A stretch of 64,000 nt of DNA from Nocardia paucivorans NBRC 100373 (lineage in GTDB: Bacteria > Actinomycetota > Actinomycetes > Mycobacteriales > Mycobacteriaceae), in contig NZ_BAGE01000127.1 of NCBI RefSeq assembly GCF_000308675.1, positions 1 to 64,000 on the forward strand, written 5' to 3'. Within the stretch, counting starts at the first letter, position 1; each line of letters starts with the position of its first letter. Shown in pieces: positions 1-10,469 of this stretch. The position numbers and the translations under genes are program-made. The notes beneath the pieces were generated by a model, which saw only the letters and a program-made list of their open reading frames with translations, was not told the origin of the DNA and ran no database searches.

Positions 1-2
1 AT

Positions 3-3000
3 ATGATCCCCTCGGCGATCATGGTGCTCGACCACATCTGTCTCACTTCCACCGGCAAACTCGACCGCAAGGCATTGCCCGAGCCGGTGTTCACCGAGAC
101 CACGCCGTTCCGGCCGCCCCGCACCCCACTCGAACACACCATCGCCGAGATATTCGCCGAGGTGCTGCACACCGATACCGTGGGGCTCGACGACTCGTTC
201 TTCACCCTCGGCGGCGACAGCATCATGTCGATTCAGCTGGTCAACCGGGCCAAGGCGGCGGGGGTGGTGTTCACCGCGCGTGATGTGTTCGAGCGCAGGA
301 CGGTTGCCGGATTGGCCGAGGTCGCCGCGCTCGACAGCGCCGCGACGACCCCACTTCCGGCGGAACTCCCCGGCGGCGGGGTGGGACGCATCCCGCTCAC
401 CCCGATCATCCTCCGGCTGCTCGACCGGGCGGAGTCGGGGTTCGGTCGCTTCTCCCAGGCGGTGCTGCTGGGGCTGCCCCCGGGAATCGACCGGCAACGC
501 CTGGCGGACACGATTCAGGTGGTCCTCGATCGACACGATATGTTGCGCGCGCGGCTGTACCCGGCGGCCGACGGCAGCTGGACGTGGGAAACCCTGCCGG
601 TCGGTTCGATCCGAGCCGATGATGTCGTCCACCGGGTGACGATGGTGGGCAAACCGGGAAGCGCCGAATTCCGCGCATCGGCGGCGGCCGAACTGGACGC
701 CGCCGCGGACCGATTCGATCCGGGCTCCGGAATCGTGGTGCAGGTGGTCTGGTTCGACCCGGCGGACACCGCGGAATCGGGCAGGGCGCTGGTGCTGGTG
801 CACCATACGGCGATCGACGGAGTGTCCTGGCGGGTGCTCATACCGGATCTCGCGGCCACATGGGCGCGAATCGACTCCGGGGAGCCACCGGAACCGGCCC
901 CGGTGGGAACATCGATGCGTCGGTGGGCGCATGGTCTGGTCGAGGCCGCCCAAAGCTCGGAGCGGGCCGCCGAGCTCGCGTTCTGGCAGGCGATGATCTC
1001 CGGCGACGACCCGGTGATCGGCTCCCGGTCCCTCGACCCCGCGGTCGACGTGACCGCCACCACCGACACGGTCGAAATCGATATACCCCCCGAGGTGACG
1101 GGTGCGCTGTTGACCACCGTGCCCGCGGTATTCCACGGCAGTGTGTCCGACGGGCTGCTGGCCGCCCTGGCGGTGGCGGTGGCGAAGTGGCGACGTGAGC
1201 ACGGCTCGGATACGGCCGTCGCTGCGACGGATGTGGTGATCGGTCTGGAAGGACACGGCCGTGAAGAGCATGTGCTCCCGGGCGCGGACCTGAGCCGGAC
1301 GGTGGGCTGGTTCACGACGAGTTTCCCTCTGCGACTGGATCTGTCGGGTGTCGACCTCGACGAGGCGTACGCGGGCGGGCCCGCCCTGGGGGTCGCGGTC
1401 AAGTCCGTGAAGGAACAGCTGCTCGCCGTACCGGACCACGGTATCGGCTACGGGATGTTGCGTTATCTCAACGAGGACACCCGGCCGATACTCGAGCACG
1501 CGCCGACTCCGCAGATCGGGTTCAACTACTTCGGCCGTATCCCCACCGGGGTTCCCGACGGAACCCGGCCGGTCGGTTGGCTCCCGGTCGGCGCCGGTGA
1601 AGATGTCCCGGGTGCCGAGTTCACCGGTGCGCGTGACCCCGAGATGCCGGTATCGGCGGTGCTCGATATCAATGCGCTCGTCCTGGACGACGGCGAGCGG
1701 CCGCGACTACGGGCGACCTGTTCGTATCCGACCGGGGTGCTCACCGCCGACCGGGTGCGTGAGGTGGTCGAGTCGTGGCGTCGGGTACTGACCACATTGG
1801 CGACGGCGGCCGATCGTATCGGGGGACGAACACCGTCGGATCTGGAGCTGGTGCGGCTCGAACAGTCCGAGATCGAACGACTCGAGGATCGGTATCCGAC
1901 CCTGAGCGATATCTGGCCGGTGACACCGTTGCAGGAGGGATTGCTGTTCCACGCGCTGTTGGCCGAGGAATCGGTGGACGCCTATGCGGTCCAGTTGGTC
2001 CTCGAACTGCGTGGTCGGGTGGACCCGGAACGGCTGCGCCGGGCCGGGCGGACGCTGCTCGACCGGCATGCGAATCTGCGTGCCGCGTTCGTCACCGATA
2101 TCGGGCCGGTGCAGGTGGTCGTCGACGGGGTGGAGGCGCCGTGGACGGAACTCGATCTGTCCGCCGCGGATGAGCGCGCCCGGGATCATGAGTGGCGTCG
2201 CCTGATGGCCGCGGATCGCGCGACCCGGTTCGACCCGTCCCGTGCCCCGCTGCTGCGCTGGATGCTGGTCACCATCGGTCCGGAGCACTACCGCCTGGTG
2301 CTGACCAATCATCACCTGCTGCTCGATGGTTGGTCGACACCGCTGCTCGTGCGGGAGTTGTTGGTGTTGTACGCCACCGACGGCGACGCCACGGCACTGC
2401 CCCGAATCCGCCCCTACCGGGACTATCTGGGGTGGCTCGCCCGGCAGGACCAGTCCGCATCGCTCGATGTCTGGGCCCGGGTATTCGCCGGCGCCGACGA
2501 ACCGACCCTGGTGGCCACATCCGATTCCGGTCGCCGCTACACCGAATCCCGCGATGTGCGCGGCGAACTGACCGAAGAGCAGACCGCGGCTCTGACCGAG
2601 CTGGCGCGCTCACGCGGAATCACCCTCAACACCGTGATCCAGGTGGCGTGGGCGATCGTATTGGGTGCGTGGACGTCCCGAACGGATGTCACCTTCGGAG
2701 CCATGGTTTCCGGCCGGCCGGCGCACCTGACGGGCATCGAAGCGATGATCGGGCTGTTCGTCAACACATTGCCGGTGCGTGTCCGTCTCGACACCGGCGA
2801 GAGTGTGGGACAGCTGCTCGACCGGATCCAGGCGGAGCAAACCGCGCTGCTCGAACACCACCATGTGGGCCTGACCGAGATCGAGCGCGTGGCGGGTTCG
2901 GCAGCGATGTTCGACACGATGACGGTGTTCGAGTCCTATCCGGTCGACCGTGGCGGGCTGACCGCGGACACCGATATCGCCGGTCTGCGACTGGTCGATG

Positions 3001-6000
3001 TGACCGGGGTCGACGCCGCGCACTATCCGGTGGGGGTGGTCGCCCACGTCGACACACGACTGCATCTCACCATCAAGTACCTGCCGGAACTCTTCGACCA
3101 CGCCATGATGGACGCGACCCTGCATCGGGTCCTGCGGGTGCTCGACATCGTCGCCGCCGAACCGGACCGGCCCACGGCCCGGCTGAATCTGCTCTCCCCG
3201 GCGGAATACCGTGAGTTGGCTCCGGTCTCGGGTACATCGGCCGCACCGGCGCGGGTGTTGCCGAAGTTGTTGGCCGCGGCCGTGGCGAAGGACCCGAACG
3301 CGACCGCCGTGGTGTGCGAGGACCGCCGATGGAGCTACGGCGAACTGGACGCGGAGTCGAACCGGTTGGCCCACATGCTGATACGACGTGGTATGGGACC
3401 GGAATCGACCATCGCGGTGGGGTTGGCCCGATCGGTCGAATCGGTGCTCGCGGTGTGGGCGGTGGCGAAGTCGGGGGCGGCATTCCTACCCGTGGACCCG
3501 AACTACCCCGCCGATCGGATCGCATACATGCTGAGCGATTCACATGTGACGGTGGGAATCACCTTGTCGCAGTGGTGGGACCGGCTCCCCACATCGGTGC
3601 GGTGGCTGGTTCTCGACAAGCCGACGGTGGCGGCGGAGGTAGCGCAATCACCGGCGACGCCGATTACCGACGCGCAGCGCACACTACCGGTACGGGTCGA
3701 TCAGGCGGCGTATGTGATCTACACCTCCGGGTCGACGGGGACACCGAAGGGTGTGGTGGTACCGCATCGGGGATTGGCGAATCTCAGTACCGACCAACGA
3801 TCGCGATTCGGCGCCGGACCGGGTGCGCGGGTGCTGCACACCGCGTCCCCGGGTTTCGACGCGGCGGTCCTGGAATATCTGTGGGCGTTCACGACGGGCG
3901 CGCAGCTGGTGGTCGCGCCGTCGACCGTTTACGGCGGAATCGAGCTGGCGCAGCTGCTGTCACGGGAGCGGGTGACCCACGCGGCCATGACGCCGGCGGC
4001 CTTGACGACGGTCGACCCGACCGGGCTGGAAGACCTGCAGACCGTGGTACTCGGTGGTGAGGCGCCCGCGCCGGAGTTGTTGTCCCGGTGGGCGCGGGAT
4101 CGGAAACTGGCCAATACCTACGGTCCCGCCGAGGCCACCATTCAGACCAATGCCAGCACCCCGATGACGGCGGGTGCGGCCGTGACGATCGGTAGTCCGA
4201 TCCGCGGTATCGGTGAGCTCGTACTCGACCCGTGGCTGCGACCGGTGCCGATCGGGGTTGTGGGTGAGTTGTACATCGCGGGCCCGGGTTTGGCTCGTGG
4301 CTACCGCAACCGGGTCGGTCCGACGGTCTCCCGGTTCGTCGCCGACCCGTTCGGGAAGCCGGGGCAGCGGATGTACCGGACCGGGGATCTGGTGCGTTGG
4401 GTGCGGTCCCCGGCGGGGGACCCGACGCTCGAGTTCGTGGGGCGAGCGGATTTCCAGGTGAAGGTCCGTGGTTTTCGTATCGAGCTCGGTGAGGTGGAAT
4501 CGGCCCTGCTGGCCTGTGCAGGAGTGATGCGTGCGGCGGCGACCGTGCACCGGGGTACGACCACCGGTGATCGGCTGGTCGGGTATGTGGAGCCCGAGCC
4601 CGGTGTCGAACTCGACCCGTCCGCGATACTGACCGCCCTCCGGCAGCGGTTGGCCCCGCATACGGTTCCCGCGACCGTTCTGGTGCTCGACGCGCTACCG
4701 GTGACGGTGAACGGCAAACTCGACCGCGCCTCCCTACCCGAACCGGTTTTCTCCCCCCGCTCCGACTCTCGCCCACCGGCCACCGAGGTTGAGACCACAC
4801 TGGCGAAGCTCTTCGCGGAGGTGCTCGGGCTCGACGAGGTGGGGGCCGACGATTCGTTCTTCGCCCTGGGCGGCGACAGCATCATGGCGATTCAACTGGT
4901 CAATCGGGCCAGGGCGGCGGACGTGGTGTTCTCCGTGCGGGATGTCTTCGACCACGGAACCGTCGCCGAGTTGGCCGAAACGGCCGGTCGAGCCGACACC
5001 GCGGCGCCCCCCCTGCCGGCGGAACTGCCCGGCGGAGGTGTGGGGCAGGTTCCGGTGACCCCGATCATGTGCTGGATGCTCGAGCGCGGCGGCTTCGACC
5101 GTTTCTGCCAGTGGGTGATGCTCACCCTGCCGGCCGGCATCGACGCCGGCGGAATCGCCACCACCGTACAAGCGGTGCTCGATCACCACGATATGTTGCG
5201 GGCTCGGCTGTGCCCGAATCCCGGACCCGATGCCGGGTGGTCGTTGCAGGTGCGGCCGACCGCGGTATGCGCCGCCGGGCTCATTCGACGGGCGCCGGTG
5301 GACGCGGAACCGGACAGCGACGCCTTCGCCGAGTTCGCCGCCGCCGAGGCGAACTCGGCGGCCGAGCGCCTCGACCCCACCGCGGGCGTCATGGTGCAAC
5401 TGGTGTGGCTCGACCGGGCCGAACGACCGGGACGGTTGCTGGTCGTCGCGCATCATCTGGTGGTCGACGGTGTGTCGTGGCGGATTCTGGTACCCGACCT
5501 CGCGATGGCGTGGGCGCAGGTGTGCGCCGGCCAACGACCGCGACTCGCGCCGGTCGGCACATCCATGCGTCGCTGGGCCCACGCCCTACACACCGCCGCG
5601 GAGAAACTCGACGAATGCGACTGGTGGCGTTCCACCCTCGATATCGGCGATCCGCCGATCGGGACCCGTCCGATCGATCCGGCCGTGGATGTGCAGGCCA
5701 CCGTGGCGACCACCGAGGTGGCACTACCGCCCACGGTGACCCGTGCCGTACTCACCGCTGTGCCCGAGGCATTCCACACCGGTGTGGACGAAACCCTGAT
5801 CGCGGGGCTGGCGCTGGCGCTGACGCGATGGCGGAAACGCCGTGGCGACACCGGGTCCGAAACACTGCTGACCCTCGAGAGCCACGGCCGTCGCGACACG
5901 GTGCTTCCCGGCGCGGACCTGACCCGCACCGTCGGCTGGTTCACCACCACCTATCCGGCGCGGCTCGATCTGTCCGGTATCGAAATCGACGATGCTTTCG

Positions 6001-9000
6001 CTGCCGGCGCCGCCGCCGGAACGGTGATCAAATCGGTCAAGGAACAGCTCCGCCGAATCCCCGGTCACGGGATCGGTTACGGACTGCTGCGCTATCTCAA
6101 CGTCGAGACCGCGCGCATACTGCGGGAGCTGCCCACACCCCAGGTGAGTTTCAACTATCTGGGCCGATTCGACACCGTTCCCACGGCATTACGTGAAAGT
6201 GGGTGGATGCCCGCGGGCGGCGGAACCGACGGCGGTGGCGTCCAGGACCCCGATGCGGTCGTGGCGTCCCTGCTGGGTGTCAATGCGTTCATCACGGACA
6301 CCCCGGACGGGCCGATGCTCACCGCCGCCTGGGAGCACCCCACCGGCCCGCTCACCCGCGCCGAGGTCGCCGAACTCGCGCACCTGTGGTGCGATGCGGT
6401 GGCCGCGCTGGCCACGTACGCCTCGCGACCCGATACCGGCGGCCTGACCCCCTCCGATCTCGATCTCGTCGCGCTCGATCAGAACACCATCGACCGGATC
6501 GAGCACCGGTATCCGGCGCCGGTGGATATCTGGCCGCTCACACCGTTGCAGGCCGGGATGCTGTTCCACGCCCGGCTCGCCGACGGCGCGCCCGAGGCCC
6601 ATGCGCGCGACGCCTATGTGGTGCAACTGTGCCTGGACCTCGGCGGCCACGTCGACGCGGACCGGCTGCGGCGCGCCGCGCGGGCGCTGCTCGATCGGCA
6701 CCCGAATCTGCGGGCCGCCTTCGTACCCGACGGTGTGGCCGAAGCGGTCCAGGTGGTGCCCCGGCACGTCGATGTGCCGTTCACTCGGATCGATCTGACC
6801 GAATGCGCCGATATCGCCTCCGCTCTCGACGATCTCATGGCGGCCGACCGCCGCGACCGCTTCGACACGACCGTGCCGCCGCTGCTCCGCATGACCTTGA
6901 TCGGTATCGACGCCCAGCGCTACCGCCTGCTGTTGAGCATGCATCACATCCTGATCGACGGCTGGTCCACCCCGCTGCTGGTCCGGGAACTGCTGACCCT
7001 CTACGCCTGCGACAGCGACCCGAAGGTATCCGCGGTGGGGCGCCCCTTCCGTGACTATCTGGTGTGGCTGAAGGCCCAGGATCGGGCGGCGGCGGAAACC
7101 GTATGGGCACGGGCATTCGACGGTGTGTCCGAGCCCACCGTCCTGGCATCCGCGGATCGCGCGCGCCGGTACACCACCACCGCCCGCGAAGTGCGGGTGC
7201 GGTTGAGCGAAGGGCGCACCGCGGCATTGGTCGACGCGGCCCGCAGACAGGAGGTCACGCTCAACACCATCGTTCAGGCCGCCTGGGCGATCGTATTGGC
7301 CAATGCGACCGCCCGCGAGGACGTGGTGTTCGGCACCACTGTGTCCGGACGCCCGGCGCAGGTCGCGGGCATCGAATCGATGATCGGGCTGTTCATCGAC
7401 ACCGTTCCGGTACGGGTCCGGCTGGACCACGGTGAAAGCCTCGCCCACCTGCTGCGCCGCATCCGGGCCGAACAGGCCGTGTTACTCGACCACCACCACC
7501 TGGGGCTCGCCCGAATCCAGCAGGTCGCCGGTCCCGGGGCCATGTTCGACACCGTGATGGCGTTCGAGTCCTACCCGATCGACCGGTCCGGGTTGTCCGA
7601 GGACACCGATATCGCCGGTATGCGCATCCTCGACGTCCACGGGCGGGACGCCGCACACTATCCGCTCGGGCTGATCGTCCACCACGACACCTGTCTGCAC
7701 CTGACCTTCAAACATCTGCCCGATCTGCTCGGCCGCTCCACGGTCGACGCCCTCGCCGACCGGGTGCTGCGGGTGCTCGACACCATCATCGACCACATCG
7801 ACCTGCCCGTGGCCCGCCTCGGGCTGCTCACCCCGGCCGAGCGGGACGCGCTGGTACCCGTACGCGGCCGCCGTGGCACGGCGATATCGGTACTGCCGCG
7901 GGTGTTGACGGCCACGCCGCGGCCCGACGCGGAGGCCGTGGTCGGCACCGGCATCCGGCTGTCCTATCGGGAACTCGAGGAAACCTCGAACCGGTGGGCG
8001 CGGGTCCTGATCGCAGCCGGAACAGGACCGGAATCGGTGGTGGCCGTGGCATTGCCGCGTTCCGTCGACGCCGTGATCGCCGTATGGGCGATCGCCAAGG
8101 CCGGTGGTGCGTTCGTGCAGATCGACCCCACCCGACCCCATGCCCGCAATACGACCGTATTGACGGATTCCGGTGCCGTCGTGGGGCTCACCCACGAGTC
8201 GTACCGCGACCGGCTACCGGACACCATCGAATGGCTCGACCTCGATGGCTCCTCCTTCACCACGGCGGCGTCCGCCGCGGCCACGACCACCATCACCGAC
8301 GCCGAACGAACGGTTCCGCTGCGACCGGAGCATCCGGCCTACCTGATCTACACCTCGGGTTCCACCGGGACCCCCAAAGGGGTGATGGTCACCCACACCG
8401 GGGTAGCGAACCTGGCCGCCGAGGCGCGGGAACGGTTCGGCATCACTCCGGATTCCCGGGTTCTGGCCGCCTCCCCACCGACCTTCGACGTCTCGATTCT
8501 CGAATGGGTCGGTGCGGCCGCCGCCGGAGCCGCCCTGGTCCTCACTCCCACCCCGGTGGGTGCGGGCACCGAACTGGCGGATCTGGTCGCCGCCGAGCAC
8601 GTCACCCACGCCGCCCTCACCCCGACCCTGCTCGCCGCGACATACCCCGACGGTCTCCGGACCCTGATCACCGGGGGCGAGCCGTTCCCACCGGAGCTGG
8701 CTCGCCGTTGGACGCGTGACCATACGCTGATCAACAGCTACGGGGCCACCGAGACCACGGTGGTGAGCTGTGCCGACGATCCGCTCACCACGGTCACCGA
8801 CACCCCCATCCCCATGGGCGGTCCCGTTCGGGGATTCACCGTCGTCGTGCTCGATCGCATGCTACGTCCCGTTCCGACCGGAGTGGTCGGCGAACTGTAT
8901 GTGTCCGGCCCGGGTCTGGCCCGCGGCTACCATCGGCAACCCGGGCTGACGGCCGCCCGGTTCGTTCCCGCCCCGTACGGGCCGGCCGGAACCCGGATGT

Positions 9001-10469
9001 ATCGCACCGGCGACCTGGTCTCCTGGACCGCCAACCACACCCTGCAATACCGGGGGCGCAGCGATCGGCAACTCGAGGTCCAGGGCAACCGCATCGAACC
9101 CGGTGAGGTCGAATCCGCGCTGCGCGGCCACCCCGACGTCACCCATGCCGCGGTCACCGTGCACACCGGACCCGTCGGCGCCGACCGGCTCACCGGCTAT
9201 ATCGTCCCCGCGCCGAACACCACGCCCGACACCGCCGCGATAACCACATACCTCGCGAGCCGACTACCCACCCATATGATCCCCACCGCCATCCTGGTTC
9301 TGGATCGGCTCCCGCTCACCTCCACCGGGAAACTCGACTATCGGGCCCTGCCCGTGCCGGATCGGCGGCCCGCACGGTTCCGGCCGCCGTCCACCCCATT
9401 GGAGCGCGCCGTCTGCGCGGCCTTCACCTACACCCTCCGGCTCGAAAGGACCGGCCTCGACGACGGTTTCTTCGATCTCGGCGGCAATTCCCTGGCCGCC
9501 ATCCAACTGGTGGCGCGCCTGGAGGAGACAACGGGGGTGAATGTGCCGATCCACTGGGTCTTCACCGACCCGACACCACAATCGCTGGCCCGCCGTATCG
9601 AGGCCCGGCAGCGCGGTCTCGAGGAGCAGGGACCCGACGACGCGCTGGCGGTCCGGCTCCCGCTACGCGCCGCGGGTACGGACCCGCCGCTGTTCTGCGT
9701 CCACCCGGCCATCGGATTGGCCTGGGGTTTCAGCGGTCTCGTGCAGCACCTCGACCCCGAACGTCCCGTCCACGGACTGCAATCCCCGGCACTGACCGAC
9801 CCGGACGCGCGGTTCGACACCCTCACCGAACTCGCCGGTCGCTATGTCGCGGAGATCCGGGCCGTCCAACCACACGGCCCGTACCACCTGCTCGGTTACT
9901 CGTTGGGCGGCACCATCGCACATGAGATCGCCGTGCAACTCCGCCGCGCGGGTGAGCCCGTCGCCACACTCGCCATGATGGACACTCGTGTGGTCGACGC
10001 GCGCGGCGCCCATGTTCCCGTGCCGACCCTCGCGGACGCGCTCACCGAATTCGCCGGTGTTGCCGCACCCCTGATTCCCGCCGACCTCACCGTCGAGGCC
10101 GCGACCGAGTTGCTCCACCGGCAGGGCGGACTTTTCACCGCCCTGGCCCCTGAACATCTGGAGACCCTGCATCGCGACTACACCCGGCTCATCGAGCTCA
10201 CCCGCGAGCATCGCCCGGCGCGTTTCGACGGTGATCTGCTCTACTTCCGGGCCACCGCCGGCGACCCGGACGCCGGTCCCTCTCCGTCCCGAGCATGGAA
10301 CGAACACATCCTCGGCGCCATCACCGAGCATCGCGTTCCCACCCGACACGAACAGATGACCGACCCCGAGGTGCTCCGCGCAATCGCACTCGCGCTGAAC
10401 ACATATTTCCGCCGCACCCCCATGCTCTCTTCGGGGCACCCCAACTCGACAAGGACAGGCTGCTCATGA
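3..10469 (+). CDS. Non-ribosomal peptide synthetase, 3' part (A-end, T-E, C-A-T-E, C-A-T-TE)
   Basis: The reading frame is open at the left edge, so only the last 3,488 residues are seen. The first 30 residues are the A10 end of an adenylation domain (STGKLDRKALPEP). Then follow a carrier domain (Ser73 in LGGDSIM), an epimerase (HHTAIDG at 267), a condensation domain (HHLLLDGW at 770), an adenylation domain (YTSGSTGTPKG at 1240), carrier Ser1626, a second epimerase (HHLVVDG at 1817), a condensation domain (HHILIDGW at 2314), an adenylation domain (YTSGSTGTPKG at 2783), carrier Ser3163 (LGGNSL) and a thioesterase (GYSLGG with Ser3300, likely His3449). The visible part therefore adds two D-configured residues and a final L-residue, and the thioesterase releases the peptide by hydrolysis or cyclisation. 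By my alignment to GrsA, pocket residues are D-A-L-A-V-G-T-I-Q and D-V-L-A-I-G-S-V-V; I do not recognise either code. The product is unknown. Confidence 0.97.
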   Translation: MIPSAIMVLDHICLTSTGKLDRKALPEPVFTETTPFRPPRTPLEHTIAEIFAEVLHTDTVGLDDSFFTLGGDSIMSIQLVNRAKAAGVVFTARDVFERRTVAGLAEVAALDSAATTPLPAELPGGGVGRIPLTPIILRLLDRAESGFGRFSQAVLLGLPPGIDRQRLADTIQVVLDRHDMLRARLYPAADGSWTWETLPVGSIRADDVVHRVTMVGKPGSAEFRASAAAELDAAADRFDPGSGIVVQVVWFDPADTAESGRALVLVHHTAIDGVSWRVLIPDLAATWARIDSGEPPEPAPVGTSMRRWAHGLVEAAQSSERAAELAFWQAMISGDDPVIGSRSLDPAVDVTATTDTVEIDIPPEVTGALLTTVPAVFHGSVSDGLLAALAVAVAKWRREHGSDTAVAATDVVIGLEGHGREEHVLPGADLSRTVGWFTTSFPLRLDLSGVDLDEAYAGGPALGVAVKSVKEQLLAVPDHGIGYGMLRYLNEDTRPILEHAPTPQIGFNYFGRIPTGVPDGTRPVGWLPVGAGEDVPGAEFTGARDPEMPVSAVLDINALVLDDGERPRLRATCSYPTGVLTADRVREVVESWRRVLTTLATAADRIGGRTPSDLELVRLEQSEIERLEDRYPTLSDIWPVTPLQEGLLFHALLAEESVDAYAVQLVLELRGRVDPERLRRAGRTLLDRHANLRAAFVTDIGPVQVVVDGVEAPWTELDLSAADERARDHEWRRLMAADRATRFDPSRAPLLRWMLVTIGPEHYRLVLTNHHLLLDGWSTPLLVRELLVLYATDGDATALPRIRPYRDYLGWLARQDQSASLDVWARVFAGADEPTLVATSDSGRRYTESRDVRGELTEEQTAALTELARSRGITLNTVIQVAWAIVLGAWTSRTDVTFGAMVSGRPAHLTGIEAMIGLFVNTLPVRVRLDTGESVGQLLDRIQAEQTALLEHHHVGLTEIERVAGSAAMFDTMTVFESYPVDRGGLTADTDIAGLRLVDVTGVDAAHYPVGVVAHVDTRLHLTIKYLPELFDHAMMDATLHRVLRVLDIVAAEPDRPTARLNLLSPAEYRELAPVSGTSAAPARVLPKLLAAAVAKDPNATAVVCEDRRWSYGELDAESNRLAHMLIRRGMGPESTIAVGLARSVESVLAVWAVAKSGAAFLPVDPNYPADRIAYMLSDSHVTVGITLSQWWDRLPTSVRWLVLDKPTVAAEVAQSPATPITDAQRTLPVRVDQAAYVIYTSGSTGTPKGVVVPHRGLANLSTDQRSRFGAGPGARVLHTASPGFDAAVLEYLWAFTTGAQLVVAPSTVYGGIELAQLLSRERVTHAAMTPAALTTVDPTGLEDLQTVVLGGEAPAPELLSRWARDRKLANTYGPAEATIQTNASTPMTAGAAVTIGSPIRGIGELVLDPWLRPVPIGVVGELYIAGPGLARGYRNRVGPTVSRFVADPFGKPGQRMYRTGDLVRWVRSPAGDPTLEFVGRADFQVKVRGFRIELGEVESALLACAGVMRAAATVHRGTTTGDRLVGYVEPEPGVELDPSAILTALRQRLAPHTVPATVLVLDALPVTVNGKLDRASLPEPVFSPRSDSRPPATEVETTLAKLFAEVLGLDEVGADDSFFALGGDSIMAIQLVNRARAADVVFSVRDVFDHGTVAELAETAGRADTAAPPLPAELPGGGVGQVPVTPIMCWMLERGGFDRFCQWVMLTLPAGIDAGGIATTVQAVLDHHDMLRARLCPNPGPDAGWSLQVRPTAVCAAGLIRRAPVDAEPDSDAFAEFAAAEANSAAERLDPTAGVMVQLVWLDRAERPGRLLVVAHHLVVDGVSWRILVPDLAMAWAQVCAGQRPRLAPVGTSMRRWAHALHTAAEKLDECDWWRSTLDIGDPPIGTRPIDPAVDVQATVATTEVALPPTVTRAVLTAVPEAFHTGVDETLIAGLALALTRWRKRRGDTGSETLLTLESHGRRDTVLPGADLTRTVGWFTTTYPARLDLSGIEIDDAFAAGAAAGTVIKSVKEQLRRIPGHGIGYGLLRYLNVETARILRELPTPQVSFNYLGRFDTVPTALRESGWMPAGGGTDGGGVQDPDAVVASLLGVNAFITDTPDGPMLTAAWEHPTGPLTRAEVAELAHLWCDAVAALATYASRPDTGGLTPSDLDLVALDQNTIDRIEHRYPAPVDIWPLTPLQAGMLFHARLADGAPEAHARDAYVVQLCLDLGGHVDADRLRRAARALLDRHPNLRAAFVPDGVAEAVQVVPRHVDVPFTRIDLTECADIASALDDLMAADRRDRFDTTVPPLLRMTLIGIDAQRYRLLLSMHHILIDGWSTPLLVRELLTLYACDSDPKVSAVGRPFRDYLVWLKAQDRAAAETVWARAFDGVSEPTVLASADRARRYTTTAREVRVRLSEGRTAALVDAARRQEVTLNTIVQAAWAIVLANATAREDVVFGTTVSGRPAQVAGIESMIGLFIDTVPVRVRLDHGESLAHLLRRIRAEQAVLLDHHHLGLARIQQVAGPGAMFDTVMAFESYPIDRSGLSEDTDIAGMRILDVHGRDAAHYPLGLIVHHDTCLHLTFKHLPDLLGRSTVDALADRVLRVLDTIIDHIDLPVARLGLLTPAERDALVPVRGRRGTAISVLPRVLTATPRPDAEAVVGTGIRLSYRELEETSNRWARVLIAAGTGPESVVAVALPRSVDAVIAVWAIAKAGGAFVQIDPTRPHARNTTVLTDSGAVVGLTHESYRDRLPDTIEWLDLDGSSFTTAASAAATTTITDAERTVPLRPEHPAYLIYTSGSTGTPKGVMVTHTGVANLAAEARERFGITPDSRVLAASPPTFDVSILEWVGAAAAGAALVLTPTPVGAGTELADLVAAEHVTHAALTPTLLAATYPDGLRTLITGGEPFPPELARRWTRDHTLINSYGATETTVVSCADDPLTTVTDTPIPMGGPVRGFTVVVLDRMLRPVPTGVVGELYVSGPGLARGYHRQPGLTAARFVPAPYGPAGTRMYRTGDLVSWTANHTLQYRGRSDRQLEVQGNRIEPGEVESALRGHPDVTHAAVTVHTGPVGADRLTGYIVPAPNTTPDTAAITTYLASRLPTHMIPTAILVLDRLPLTSTGKLDYRALPVPDRRPARFRPPSTPLERAVCAAFTYTLRLERTGLDDGFFDLGGNSLAAIQLVARLEETTGVNVPIHWVFTDPTPQSLARRIEARQRGLEEQGPDDALAVRLPLRAAGTDPPLFCVHPAIGLAWGFSGLVQHLDPERPVHGLQSPALTDPDARFDTLTELAGRYVAEIRAVQPHGPYHLLGYSLGGTIAHEIAVQLRRAGEPVATLAMMDTRVVDARGAHVPVPTLADALTEFAGVAAPLIPADLTVEAATELLHRQGGLFTALAPEHLETLHRDYTRLIELTREHRPARFDGDLLYFRATAGDPDAGPSPSRAWNEHILGAITEHRVPTRHEQMTDPEVLRAIALALNTYFRRTPMLSSGHPNSTRTGCS

